Positions 23,846-36,360 of a stretch of DNA of 64,000 bases are shown one piece after another. The stretch lies in contig CM063284.1 of assembly GCA_032173965.1 (NCBI GenBank), positions 131,741,125 to 131,805,124 on the forward strand. The letters run 5' to 3'. Position numbers and translations under genes: made by a program. The stretch's first letter is position 1; each line of letters starts with the position of its first letter. The notes beneath the pieces were generated by a model. That model ran no database searches and was not told the DNA's origin. It was given only the letters and a program-made list of their open reading frames with translations. Source of the stretch: Sitta carolinensis (Eukaryota; Chordata; Aves; Passeriformes; Sittidae).

Positions 23846-26009
23846 TGAACAAGCCTATCACCCCAACTTTTAGAATAGTCTTATGTTTTAGAGCAAAGGG
23901 AGATTTTAGGTAAAGGAATTATGCTCATCTAGTCTGCAGTCTTACATGTTAGTTGTTTATGAGTCAAGCCCAGAAATTTGATTTTAGTCATATATATTTT
24001 TGTGAAGAATTTATGACTAAATGGAAAATCTAAAATGCGAAGTCTCATCAGTCATGGGTATAGAGGAAATATGAAGAATTTCAGGCAGTACTTAATGAAA
24101 GGAGAAAGATTGTGTAAGAAACAGGGAGGAATAAAAATGTTCTTTGTTATGTTGTCTTATGAACAAGTTACTTAATTTTCACACATTTGTATTGTCTACG
24201 GAATAGTACAACAAAGAGTTCTCTACATTGCTTTATTCTAATTGCCCTAGCAGTAACCAGGACAATGGTTTCCTTAGTGCTAGATAACATTTGTATCTAA
24301 ATTTCCTCTGAAAAAGAGCTATCTTCTAAATATGTTGTGCTTTTGCTTTTATCACCTTTGTTTTGAAATAAACCCTACTTCTGTTTTTTTTCAGTATCTT
24401 GCAGTTAACTAGACAAAAGTGAGAATGTGTTAAATCCATCCAGCAAATAGTGGAAAGACAGCTATTCTGGAATGTCTTTTGAAGTAAAGACATTGTGGTA
24501 TTGATGAGTGACAAAAACTTATGCATCTACAAGTCCAGAATGGGAATTTATTTCTGTTATTCTTAACAGTGATAGTTTGCTGCCTTGATCTCTGAAAGCA
24601 TTATCTCTTGTAATGTAATGTTGCAATGTATTTTTAGATTGCATGTTTTTTTATAATTTATTTCTGTTCCACACTTCATGTGTGTCCCCAGTTCCCCCTC
24701 CCCCCCAAAAAAAAAAAAGCTCTGGGACAAAAGACACTACTAAATTTATATGATTAATAACATAGCAAGATCTGTAGCTAAACTGCCCAATATTTACTTT
24801 TCAGTGTCTTAATTAAACTGTCTGGATGAAACCTTTGTGTAGCTTGTGCACCTAGGGCTTAATTTTTGGAGAGGCTTTTGGCTAAAATCCTGAAGTGTAG
24901 TACTGAACGAGATGAAGAAAAAACACTTTGTGAAAACAAATTAACAATTTTCTTTGAACTTTTAATGAGGAAGTCTGAAACTGTCATCTCTTAGAATGGG
25001 GACTTGAAATTAGATGTGACTTTGTGTAAGCATGGCTGAAGAAGGAGTCAAGACTTTTTTTTTTTTTTTAGTATGAAATGGGTGTGGTTTTTTTAAGCTT
25101 CATTAATCAGTACTCATTAAGGCCCAAAATCTAATTTGCAAACTGAAAGCTGTACTTGGCAAAAACATAGAGCTATAATTTTGTGTAGTTTCCTCCTCTG
25201 AATTTTGTCAGCAGTGAATATACAATACTTCAGCTCCGGGATACAGGATAAAGTTTTCCATAGTGCAAGTAGAAAGGTTTAGGAGGTATCAGTTGCAGGA
25301 TGGGGTAAAGTGTTCCCTGAAATTGTCCTCTTAGCAGCTGTTGTTGCTGTGATGGTGTAGGTATTGGTAAGAATAGTTGACTTGCCTCTAGTCATGTTGA
25401 AGACTCTCTCAAGATGCAAACCTGAGATAGGTGTAAATGATGGTTATTTCAACTCTGAACTTAGAAGATGGTAACTACTTAAGAAAATAAAACTTTTTAG
25501 GGACCTTTCAAACCATATCACTAAGATTTGATTATATATTAATTATTCATGAATTTATCAGTGAGAAATGTATTTATTTCGAAAAATTACATTAGCTAGC
25601 TTCACAGAAATATTGTATAGGCATACTTTAAGATTTTATAATACATATCAAGTAGTAAATGCAAAATGCCCTTGTCCCCAAATTTTATTCATATAGAAAT
25701 TCTGTACAGCAGGAATAGGTCTAAGATTAAGCAGTGCAGGAAAAGAGGCTTTTTGGATCCACTGGTAGATGTTTGTCTGAAATTCCCTAGAAACTTGCCT
25801 GCTTGATTTCTGAGTTTCATGGACCTTCTCTATGTAACATCTATTAATTCATGGGAATTCTGAGTTGAATGAGATATATGTACCTAAACTGAGCCAAGGG
25901 GCAAAGGTGCTTAAGCACTGGCTTGCCAGGATAATTCTGGTGTTCTGAACAAAGGTGTGTGTTCCTGAGTTTACCAAAATACAGTTAAGAATCTGTGTGT
26001 GCTGGTCAG

Positions 26010-26640
26010 CAGCAGGCTCAGGAGGAGTCAGCAGTGCACCCAGGCAGCCCAGAGGAAAAACCCCTTCCTGGGGTGCATCAAGCTCAGCATCACCAGCCGG
26101 TCACAGCGGTGACTGTCCCCCTGTACAGCCTTGGTGCTGCCTCACCCTGAGCCCTGTGTGCTGCTCTGGGCCCCACAGCTGAGGAGGGAGGGTAAAGGGT
26201 GAGAATGTGCCCAGAGGAGGGCAACAAAGGTGGTGAAAGGGCTCGAAGGACTGTCCTCTGTAGAGCAGCTGAGAACATCGGGCTTGTCCAGTCTGTAATA
26301 AAGGAGGTGACCTCACAGCTCTCTACAGCTTCCTGAGGAGGGGGCATGGAGAGTGAGATGCTGAGCTCTTCCCCCTGGTATTCAGGGATGGGACATGTGG
26401 GAATGGTTCAGAGCTGTACCACAGGAGGCTTAGACTGGACATTAGGAAGCATTTCTTTACTGAGGGTGGGCAGACACTGCAACAGGCTTCTTACAGGAGG
26501 TGGATGGATGCCTCAAGACTGTCAGTGTGTGAGAGGCATTTGGAGAACAGCATATTTTGACTTCTGGTCAACCCTGAATTGGACAGGCAGTTGGACTAGA
26601 TGGTTATTGTAGGTTGGCCAGAACTGCTTCCCTGCATCTA
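26010..26640 (+). mobile_element. CR1 LINE fragment in intron 2
   Basis: CR1 3' region on the + strand: 'gccctgtgtgctgctctggg', 'aatgtgcccagaggagggca', 'gagcagctgagaacatcggg', 'gcttagactggacattagga', 'agcatttctttactgagggt' and 'ggacaggcagttggactaga' follow the usual CR1 order. It ends near 26,640 without a clear terminal repeat. The short frames within it are decayed repeat sequence. Confidence 0.9.
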
Positions 26641-27823
26641 GGAGACTTAGATTCACTTCTTTCTCAACCTGAGAACATACTGCACCTGTAGTTCCCAGCA
26701 TCTAAGGTGGTGATGAAAACACCAGGCTATAAGCAACTTGAATATAGGTGTGTTGTTTTTTCTCTGTTAAAATTTTAAAGATCGTTAGTAAAAAATATCC
26801 GAATACAAGATTAGAAAGGTGAAAAGATGAAGCATCTCTGAAACCTGAGCATTAGAATACTTAGTATCTAGAATGCTGACATAAAATTCTAACATATAAA
26901 ATATAGCTTCTTTATTTTACAGTAAAGAATTGTTTTCATTATTCCAAATATTGATTGCTAGTCCTGGTACCCACTCTCTAGCCTGACCCTTCTGTTGGCT
27001 AAGTGTTGAACTCATATTTTGCAGAACACCTGAAGCTACTGGGAGATTGCAACACTTTATACACTTTGTATTGTATGTACACCCGTTTACTTGGGTACTT
27101 TTAATCTAAACTTCGGTGCCTTATTTCCTTCTGAATTGCTGGAAGCAGCAGCTGGTTTGCTGAGGCTGTCCTGTGGAGTTGTGATCTGTGCTGAATGGAG
27201 TGCCCAGGCATTTGTTAGAAGCTCTGGACTGACTTGCACAAGTTTTTAAATGAGTGAGATATTTATGTTAGAGCTTGCTGTGCAGGTGTCCGGTTTTGCC
27301 AATGAAAAATTTAATAACTTCGTATTTTCTAAGCAGTTTGATGTGAGAGGGGCAACAGTGGGCCAGTCTTAAGAGAACGGATCTCTTAAGCACTAAAATA
27401 TTTTTAAAGAAATTGCCTTGCTCTGGCAGTGTCAATGTTTAATTCCAAATTTGTGCTGTTCACAATAATACTGGTTGCATATCAGTTTAAGTATTTACTT
27501 TCACCCTGTTTGGTTTTACTTGTACCTGGAATAGGGAAACATTTTGAAGTAGCTTCATGTGAGAGAGAGATGGTTTTAAACTTTTAATCTTTTATTATCA
27601 AGGACATGGTAATCCAAATATCTCCTTTGAACAGACTAATTGTGACATAATCGTCTGAGTGATTGTAAAGGCAAATGCCAAGTCCTGTGGCACACTGCTG
27701 ATGAAGGAAGGGAGAATAATTTTTGATTTGTTTTGTGATAGAACATTACTATTTTGAGTTACAAATGTGTCTGGAATTTTGATATGTTTTGGTAGTTAAT
27801 TCTGCTTTCTTTGTTGTTGTTAG

Positions 27824-27967
27824 GAGTTGAAACTGCCATTTACTTTTTTAAGCGGGCATATTCATGAACTTCGGATTCATGTGCCATGGACGAAATTGGG
27901 ATCAGAACCAGTTGTCATCACTATCAATACAATGGAATGCATCTTGAAGTTAAAGGATGGGGCTCAG
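27824..27967 (+). CDS. VPS13B: VPS13B coding exon 3 (residues 50-97)
   Basis: Forty-eight codons, starting ELKLPFTFLSGHIHELRIHV and ending ...ECILKLKDGAQ, continue the VPS13B chorein domain. The acceptor is TTGTTGTTAG|GAG and the donor is CAG|GTAAGA, both canonical and phase 0, so the spliced product reads ...DVLEQ-ELKLP... without a break. The PWTKLGSEPVVITI segment is characteristic of VPS13 N-termini, where this region shapes the lipid-binding groove and the membrane-contact end. From memory the human protein has Ile where this exon encodes Ala in the last four residues (DGAQ); otherwise this stretch appears essentially unchanged. The next exon is beyond the window or unrecognised. Confidence 0.97.
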
Positions 27968-30900
27968 GTAAGAAATGTGATGAATGCTTTTCCAACATTG
28001 TGAAGTTCATGAGAATAAGAGCTTCTATAGGTCACTTTCCTGAGAGTCTTCTGAAGAATCTGGCATGTGAAGTTGGGATCCCTTTTATTTTCTGAGAAGC
28101 TAATATTTTTCTTCTTGCCATGGCTAATATCTTCCTTTATGCTTATTTTAAAACTCTTTATTAGCTGTGGATGTGTTCTTGCAGATGTGAAAGCAAGTTA
28201 ATACTGCTCTCTCAGATTTCTCCTATGACTAGAGAAGAAATGGATTTCAAGAGCAATAGAGCATCCTGTGTGCTTCCATCTTCCATCTCCCAAAAAGCAG
28301 TGCTGGTTGCTTCAGTCAGCTGTATGTGACACAGCTCAGCACTGGGCATTTTTCCAAAGTTGTGTTGTGGTTATTGAAGGAATGCTTCGAAGATCCTCAA
28401 GTCTAAGTAATTTTTACCTTTAGAAATAATACTGCTTGCTTGAGTGTACTTGGAAGACTTCTTGTATATAAGGGTCTTCAGGGATTTTTTTTTTTTTTAG
28501 TTGCTCAGAATAACTTGCGCATTAGGCTGTTTTCATAGGCTCAGGTAAGGTTTCCTTCTGACAAAATGAAGCTGAAGTATGCACTGCCTCAATTTTTGTC
28601 ATTTGTCTAACTTAGTTAACCACAAATACTTGGTTATGGTAACGTTTTTTTTTTTTAATCAGTATGGTGCTTTAATTCTAGACAGCCTTACAAGTTTGTT
28701 TTGCTTGTTGGTTTCTTTTAAAGCCTTGTTCACATTTTGATTTCAACAGTGCTTCACTTATATAAAGGATCATGCAAACAAAAATTCCAGTTTTTGAAAA
28801 ATTCAAGTGTTTGGTAGGGTGCTTGATGAGCTGTTAACACTTAACATCAGTAACTAGATCCAAGGCAGCAAGAACACTGGAAAACACTTCCCTTTTGTTT
28901 GATATTTCTTGATATATTCTTTTACAGTCACAGAGCTAAGTGGCTTTTTTGCTGAAGTAGAAATCTCTAGTCCTAGCCTCCCTCAGAGGACATGCTTGCA
29001 TTCTGTAGTTACACTTAATCTGTGTGCATATGTGGATGTGCATATATATACACACACACCACCAGCCAAATATTAAGTAGTTTTCCAATGTTAAGGTAAG
29101 CTTTTGAGACCAGATGTTCCATGAGAAGTGTGTTTTTGGAAGCAGCAAATTGCAACTAATTAGGAGTTGCAGAAAAAGATTTGTAGCCCATGACTTTTGT
29201 GCAAACCAGAACTAATATTTGATATTGGACCTTGCAGATGGCTACTGCTGAAATGATCAGATTTCCTGCTTGCATGCTATTTGAAACTTACATTTTGTGG
29301 TGCATACATCAAAAGGTCAAGTGTCATGAATGTAAAGCACTCTCAAAACAAGTATTTGTTACAGATGTTTAAGATTGAGAATCAAGAAAAGAGTTTTGAA
29401 AATTGCAACTGACATTTGAACAAATTATTCATTGGTATGTAAGTTCAGGAGGGTAAAATTTGGGTCTGTGCCATAGAAGGATTATCTTTGAGTAACAAGA
29501 ATGTACATGAAAACATTTTTATCCTGTTTTCTGAGGATATGGTTTAAAAAGTTGACAGGTTGAATTTCATCTTTTGAATGTGTTTGATGCAATTTGAAAA
29601 TGTTCAAAGTATGGCAGTGTAGTTGCCTAAAACCAATTGTCATAAAAATTCTTCTAATCAGTGAATAAAAAATATGAATGAAATATTTCTGTGGTAAATG
29701 GCAGTAAAATGAACTTTCAGCGAGTTGAGCTCCAGTTGAAACTGTTCTGCCAAGAACTTCCATGTCAGCGAAGAGCATAATTAGCAAGAAAGCTTAGTTT
29801 AGTTCTCAAACTGATTGGCTTGACCCTTCCTTCCCTCGAGTCAGATCTCTAATGAGCACAGGCATAATTTCACCTGAGTAAAAAATAAAGTTTTTGACCT
29901 CAACTTAGTGAGTTGTGTTTTTTTTGGCAAGGTGTTATTTCGGACGATGTTTCTGTTGAAGATCTGTGAAGATTAAATATATGGCATTGTTTGAAGCTAT
30001 TGTTCAGTGGACCCTACAGATTTTGTAAAAAGGAAGAGAGGGATTTGCTCATGTTTTGAAGAGTATCCATTCCCTGGGGTGCTTCTGTATATATGTTTTG
30101 CTGTGATGCTGTGTCATTGTTAGTTGAGCTTTAGCATTAGTTTAGTTAGGTTTTTTTTTGTTATTTATGCTTATTGCAGCATCTCCTCAGCTAAGTTTGG
30201 ATTAGATAGTAACGGCTCAACTTCTAGTTTTATTGCAAAAATTCTTTTTCTGAGCAGGACTGTTGTATAAGTGGTAAGTTCACTTAATGATGTACAAAAT
30301 CGAGAATTCTGTAGAATTAGTGATATTTACATTTTGAAGGTCTTTGCTTTTCCCATTTTACTTCTGTGTTTTCTTTCTTTTTCTCCTTTTCTGCATCCAA
30401 TACTACTACTTCTAAAAACCCAAATGTTAAATGTGGATACTTTACAAGAAAATGAAACTAAAGTGTATCATCTTTGCAGTGAATACAAGGGTATTCTATT
30501 GAACATACTTTGTATGTGCACTTTGGTTATGACTTCGGTGAGTGTCAGTACTTGAAATAGAATTTGGCTGTGAGGTGTTTCACATTGCTTTTTGATGTCT
30601 GTCAGCCTAATGCAACTGTGCCTGGCTTTATTTTTTTTTTACTCTTGAACTAATTTTCTGCAGCACTGAGTTTTAAGTGTAAGCATTTATAATGTTCTCA
30701 GATATGTTGCTGTGATTTTTAAATCTGTTCTTAAACACTTCAGTGTGATTCTGAAGTTTGCTTAACTTGTATTTGTTATCTGGTAATTGATTGTCCTGAT
30801 GCAGTTTTCCATGAGTGTTAAATTTTGTTTGAGAAAGTGGTTCAAGTTCCAGTATTTTATATTCTTCTATCTCTGTACATTAAATCTCTGGGCTTCATAT

Positions 30901-31025
30901 AGAATTGAAAGCACTTTTTAAAATCTTTGTTGACTGCTGTTTATCCTGCAAGAGGTTTTCTCCTTTTGTCCTGTTGGACTGTTCTTAACTCTTCTCTCTT
31001 CTACACAAGTTTGGGTTTTTTCCTG

Positions 31026-31052
<27 letters not shown>
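31026..31052. repeat. Poly(T) homopolymer, 27 nt
   Basis: An uninterrupted run of 27 T on the + strand in intron 3, preceded by a T-rich context. No flanking retroposed sequence is recognised. Confidence 0.93.
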
Positions 31053-31059
<7 letters not shown>

Positions 31060-33224
31060 TTGAAATTCTTTACTCTTTTCTCTTCCCCTCTCAGTGCTAA
31101 GGTATCTCCATGCCCAAAACAGAGGCTTTAAATTCAGGTAGTGCAAATTGGGAAGGGCAAGCCTGTGTCTGTTTTCTTCACCTTCCTGTCATTATAACTA
31201 ATCACAAAACTATTCTTCATGTTCAGCCTTGAATTCTGTGTGTTTTTGTCTGGGAATTGATGCAAATGAGGAATTCAAGGAGAAATGTGTTATTTGTATT
31301 ACTGCTTCACATCTGAGTCCTTGCCTTTAAGCAGAACCCAGTGCACCAGAAATATGCTGATGTATATGAAGGCTCTCTATACTCTAAGGATAATTCCCCA
31401 GTGGAATTGGGGAAGACTGTTGGTTTGAAGCACATGGAGGGCTCAGGGAAACCAACCAGCATACAGGCAGTTGAGCACTGCTCCTTTCATGAGGCATTAC
31501 AAAGAAAGTTGTGAAGGAATATAATAAGTTTGTGGAGGCAGTGGAGAACAGTCCACCAACATGACTGCCAGAATACCTGACACATTCCTACCTGACGACT
31601 GGTAGAGACTGCCACCAAAGAATGCTGGAAGCAGAAATTGGTCTTGACCAGGAAATGATTGAGATGGGAGATAAGGTGTGTTGACAGATTATGAAGGACT
31701 TTGAAGGTGAACACAGAAGGCTTGTTTGATGAAGGTATAGTTATTGCTTTGGTGGTAATGCTGGCTCCAGATCTCAAACAGTGCTTTAGTGTTTTTTCCT
31801 CATCTGGGTTGTAGTATTTCAGTTGAATGTGGCTGTATGGACAAGCAGTACTGTTTTTTTCCATTTGAGTCTCTAAGTTTGTTATTCAGAAATATGGTAA
31901 GACTTGAAGTCGGAAGACTTAATGAACAGTCTTTAGTGGCTCACCTTTATGCTTTTTATTTGCTCATGTGGAAGCTCAAGGTCTTTATTTTTTAAAATAA
32001 ATTTCATTTAGTGCTTGCTTTCGTAGTAGTATATTTAGTTCAGTACATCTAATACTGAGTTTTAGCTAAATTTAAGGAGAAGATTATATTGAGAATTGCT
32101 CTATAGGAGGTAAACTATATTATCAGTTAGTGTTGACTAATAACAAGGATGAATATAAAGTTCTTATTAAGCAGCCAGTTCATGATGCTTTTTTTTGTTT
32201 TAATAGAGCAATATAAGAAAAAAGAGGATTTTATATTTGTGTGTTCATGTATACAAATCAGTGTAAGTATGAGTAACAAGAAAAAATTTCCATATTATTT
32301 TGAATTAAAACAAATTGTTTTGTGTAAATCAGGCTGTAATTTTACTGTTTTCCAAAGGTTCATGAGGGTTTGGCAGAGGCTTTTGTTGAGTTTTGTGCCA
32401 TTTTCTGTCGTGAACTTTTGTCTGGAGAGTTCTTATGTTTTCTGTGAATTGCTTTATGTGAACTAAAGTGTTTTAGGTAGGAGGTTATCTTTTGAGGGTA
32501 TTATCCTTTAAGGGACAAATGTTATACTCCACAAATGTCTTGCAAAAGCATTTAATAAACTTACTTTTTCAATGGAGGAAGTAGTAAAGGGAGGCTGTAA
32601 CAGGTGCTAGAAAAGGCTTTGCAGCATTGGTTCAGACACTTTGTTGTCTTTCTCCAGTGATTTCAAATGAGAGGCTGAGGAGGAGATGAGCAGCTTTGTT
32701 TAAAGCTGATAAATACTCACATGTACTAGCTGGGCATGCAGGAGTGACTGTATAATTTAACTATTTTTGTTCCTACTAACCACTTTAATAGGCTTTAAAA
32801 GCAAAGCATTTGGCACTTTAGATTGCAGTAATTCTGCTTAAGAAAGAAGAAATTGCCTTTGTGAATTTGTTCAAAGGCTTCTGTTGGCATATTTTTTAAT
32901 ACTCTAGCTGAAGGAGTCACTACCCTTGCGTTGCCTCTGTCTGAATACCTGTCTTGTTTACCTGAATGCCTATTAATGTGTTCTTAATTCTGAACAGTTT
33001 TCATGTGGATTTGCTGGTGTATTTCTATTTGAGTCCTTTTCAGTGCTAAGTAATAGTGATTTCAAGTGTCTGAACTAATTACTGTGAAAGGTATGAGAGA
33101 TCCTGCTTGATTCCTTCTGTCCTTACTCCTGGCTCCTAGGACATCTCTTAGTGTTGGTGTGCTGCCTACAGGCAAAGATAGTGCAGCACTTCTGACCTAA
33201 TCCTATTGCTTACTCTGGGGGAAT

Positions 33225-33262
33225 GAACCTTGCTTTTAGGTGTGAGCCTTGCTTTTAGGTGT
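33225..33262 (+). repeat. 19-bp tandem duplication
   Basis: Units GAACCTTGCTTTTAGGTGT (33,225-33,243) and GAGCCTTGCTTTTAGGTGT (33,244-33,262) differ at one base. It is intronic and non-coding. Confidence 0.93.
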
Positions 33263-33647
33263 TTCTGGTAATGAACAAGACTTGTGTAGTAAACACTTCT
33301 GCTTTCTGGCCTGTGCAATCCTGGGTGACAACTTTGACAGCTGCGCTGTACCTAACTCCTGACACCCACAGGGACAAGGCATAGTAAGTGTCCCAGTACC
33401 TTGAGAACACATGTGACTTTATGGAGAAGAAACTGACTGGGAACGCGCTTTTCTGTGCAAATAGTGGGTGACCAAGCAAGAGAGGGGATGTATGACTGCT
33501 CAGGTACAGTGCTCAGTGTCAGGCATATTTACTGTGATAGCAGGTTCATGGACAGAAAAGATAGTTGTAATACTAATAGTTGTGACTGTATTCTTGCTAA
33601 GAGCTCAGATTTTGAATGCAGTTCTTGTCAAGAAAATCTTTTGATGA

Positions 33648-33708
33648 TGTCAATACATGATGATCTTAAAGGCCCTTCCCAACCAAAATGATTCTGTGAT
33701 TCTAAAAT
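33648..33708 (+). mobile_element. CR1 LINE 3' tip
   Basis: The block 'gatgatcttaaaggcccttc' followed by 'ccaaccaaaatgattctgtg' and 'attctaaaa' is the extreme 3' end of a CR1 element with its terminal ATTCTGTGATTCTA-type repeat. Only about 60 bp is recognisable. Confidence 0.85.
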
Positions 33709-34995
33709 CACATTGGTCGTTACTACAACAGGTATTAAGACTGTATAACATGAATGATTTTTCAATAGCTTTTTTTGTTCAAATGAATTCACTTTGCATG
33801 TTGTAAAGAGAGAGCAAGGTGAGGATGTGGCCCTGTGTGTTTGTTGCAACAAACAGCTTCTTTGTTGCAAGTTAAAGAAGCTAGCCAGAGCTGTGTGTAG
33901 TTAGTTTTCCCTTCAGATCCTGTAGCGGCTGGAGCAATAATATCTACAGAGCGAATGTTGCCTTTTCTCATCTTGTTTTCTGAACAAGATCTCTGTGTAC
34001 CTCGTTGTGATGGTGTTCAGAACAAGTTTGTGATTTTGAAGAAATCTCCTGACTGTTGAGACTTACTGTGCCTTGACCTCTCTTACAGGGTTGTCTCAGA
34101 ACTAATGGGCTGGATACCTTTTTGGTCCAAGTACTTAGAGCACATTAAAAGGAAAATGTGCTGCAGCTGTTAAATGAAATGAGAAGAGATGTCTTGTGTG
34201 AGTTGGTAATAGCATCAATATCCTGTGATCACCAGGCATGGCATGTCTCACATTGGGAGCACAGTGAATCCCATGAAAGGATGGTTTTTTTCCAGAAGCT
34301 GTTCTGGCAGTCTAGGTTCAGAAACTCTGTATCTAACTTACTTTTAATGCCTCCTTGTCTGCATTTTATAGTGTGTCTGTGACAGTAGGCATCTCACAAA
34401 ATATCTAATTATGGACATGTGCAAGCACCACTTTTTTCCCTCCTCCTTTGTGAAAGTGCATCCCTCTAGTGCCCTCTGAAGCTGTAGAAAATTGCATGTT
34501 CTTCTTATCCAAGGGTTCAGAAAAGGGTTTATATGGTAAGAAAGTGGAATCTGAGCTTCCAAAATAATGGATTTATATCAGTCTGTTAATTTTTTAATAA
34601 TGATTTAAGTAGCAAGCCTTCTGAAAACCCTCTGGAATTTCTTAAGACAATGTAATCTCTCTCAAACCAGAAGAAAAAGGAAAACTGTCTGTGATAGTCA
34701 AGCAGGTCCCATATTACAGGCCAAGACTAATTCTTGATATCTATGTATTTTGCACCGACAGGAGACAGCAAAAATATACTCACTCATATTCTACTTCTAG
34801 CAGTGTTTGGAACTCTGTATCAACAGTAGAACTTTCTGGTATGAGATTGTTTGTCAAGAAGACTTCAATGAAAATTTGAAGAATTTTAGGCATATGAGGA
34901 TGCATGATACCTTAATAAGGAAGGTAATGGACACTGGTGCAACCAAGTGGTACAGCTGTACTTCAGCTTGTCAGTGAAATTTCTTTCTTAGGCAT

Positions 34996-36360
34996 TGTGG
35001 ATGGTTAACCCTGGATGGCTCTCAGGTGCCCATCAGAGAGCTCTCTCCCCTTCTCATCTAGATGGGAGAGAAAATATAATGAAAGGCTCATGGGTTTAGC
35101 TAAAGATAGGGGCAGATCACTTGCCAGTTACTATCAAGGGCAGAACAGACTTTACTTGGGGAGATTAATTAGATGTTTTACTAATCATATCAGAGTGAAA
35201 TAATGAAAACCCAAATCTTAGAAATACCTTTCCCCACCACTCTCATCTGCCCTGGCTTTATTCCTGATTTGCTACCTCCTCTTGCCAGTGGCACAGGGGA
35301 CAGTGAATGGGGTTGTGGTTAGTTTGTCACACTTCTGCTGCATGCTCGATGTTACTGTGACGCAGATAGAAACACACAGCAACACACACAACAGGTGTTC
35401 GGGCAGAGAAGAAGAAAAGAAATCTCTAGTTTATTGTTGACCTTGTATATAAAAGTTTCTGGACAGTGATCAGAGATTGGACAGAGAGGTTACCACCTCT
35501 CCATCTTCACTGGTCACTTGAGAAGTCCATCAGGTGATATCTTTTACAAAGGAATGCAAACATGATTGTTGTTTATCTTACAATTCATGAGAACTGACTC
35601 CACTATACTAAAACAAATCAGAAGGCTTATTTTCAGGGAAAACATCTCTGTAGTGGAAGGACTTCTCCCCCTGCTTCAGAGTGGGGTCCTTCTCATGAGG
35701 GACAGTCCTCCACAAACCTCTTCAGTGTGAGTCCTTCCAAAGAGCTGCAGTTCTTCATGAACTGCTCCAGTGTGGGTCTCTTCCATGGGGTGCAGTCCCT
35801 CAGGTATAGCCCCAGGGATCACAAGTACTGCCAGCAAACCTCCATTGTGGGCTTCTCTCCCTGTGAGTCCACAGGTGGTGCCAGAGCTTCCTTCAAGCAT
35901 CTACCTGATCTGGTATAGGGTCCTTCACATGCTGCAGATGCATCTCTGCTCCACCACGGGCTGCAGGGGCATAGCTTCTTCACCATGAACTGCAGGGGGA
36001 TCTCTGCTCTATGCCTGGAGCACCTCTTCCCTATCTTTCTCTGGCCTTGGTGGCTTCAGGGTTCTTTAGCTCCCATGTCCTTATTTCTCACTACTCTGGC
36101 TGCAATTGCTTTAATTGCTTCTGTCCAATAGTGTTTTTTTTTATTGTTTTTTTTTTCTTTGTTTGTTTTGTTTTGTTTGGGTTTTTTTTTTTTTTCAATC
36201 TTAAATCTATTATCTGATTTTTATCACTGATGGCCTTGGTCATGTTTGTCTTGGAGCTGGCATTGTCTCCATCAGACATAAGGGAAGCTTATAGCAGCTT
36301 CTCACAAAGCCACCCTTGTAGATCCCTGCTGCCAAAACCTTGCCCTGCAAACTCAGTCCA
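34996..36360 (-). mobile_element. Solo ERV LTR (ERVL-like), ~1.36 kb, with nested LTR
   Basis: The segment begins TGTGGATGG and ends AGTCCA, giving the TG...CA termini of an LTR. It is flanked by GGCAT (34,991-34,995) and GGCGT (36,361-36,365), a 5-bp target-site duplication with one mismatch. Content matches a common avian interspersed repeat: 'aaaggctcatgggtttagct' near the left end, and a middle part made of degenerate units built on 'gggctgcag...gaactgctccagtgtgggt' (35,690-36,020). At the right it has a T-rich tract and 'ggaagcttatagcagcttct', 'cacaaagccacccttgtag' and 'gccaaaaccttgccctgcaa'. Sense orientation is minus. A 5-bp duplication suggests an ERVL-type integrase, which is an inference. 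No viral coding sequence is present. The small frames here (35.7-36.2 kb) are repeat-derived. Confidence 0.85.
35350..35644 (-). mobile_element. Second LTR nested inside the solo LTR
   Basis: About 295 bp interrupts the host LTR between its 'gtttgtcacacttctgctgc' and 'ggacttctccccctgcttca' blocks. It starts near TGTTACTGTGACGCAG and ends near CAGGGAAAACA on the + strand. On the minus strand it has a TATA-like TTTTATATAC (complement near 35,446-35,455) followed by AATAAA (TTTATT at 35,430-35,435), then 'gagatttcttttcttcttct' and a TGTGTTGCTGTGTGTTTC-type end. This order is like U3-R-U5 of avian ERV LTRs. Exact edges and target-site duplication were not resolved. Confidence 0.65.

Larger units (their letters stand above)
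19760..27823 (+). other. VPS13B: VPS13B intron 2
   Basis: About 8.1 kb between donor CAG|GTATGT and acceptor 'ttgttgttgttag'. It contains an old minus-strand CR1 fragment (~21.0 kb), a T24G10 homopolymer junction (21,567), a hairpin (22,508), an ERV-type LTR (23.2 kb) and a + strand CR1 fragment (26.0 kb). The + strand is visibly T-rich. No additional exon is recognised in it. Confidence 0.92.

Noticed and set aside
35676..35900. 74-codon minus-strand frame with repeated EETHTGAVHEEL-like units
   Set aside because: The periodicity comes from the degenerate tandem units of the LTR, not from a repeat protein gene.
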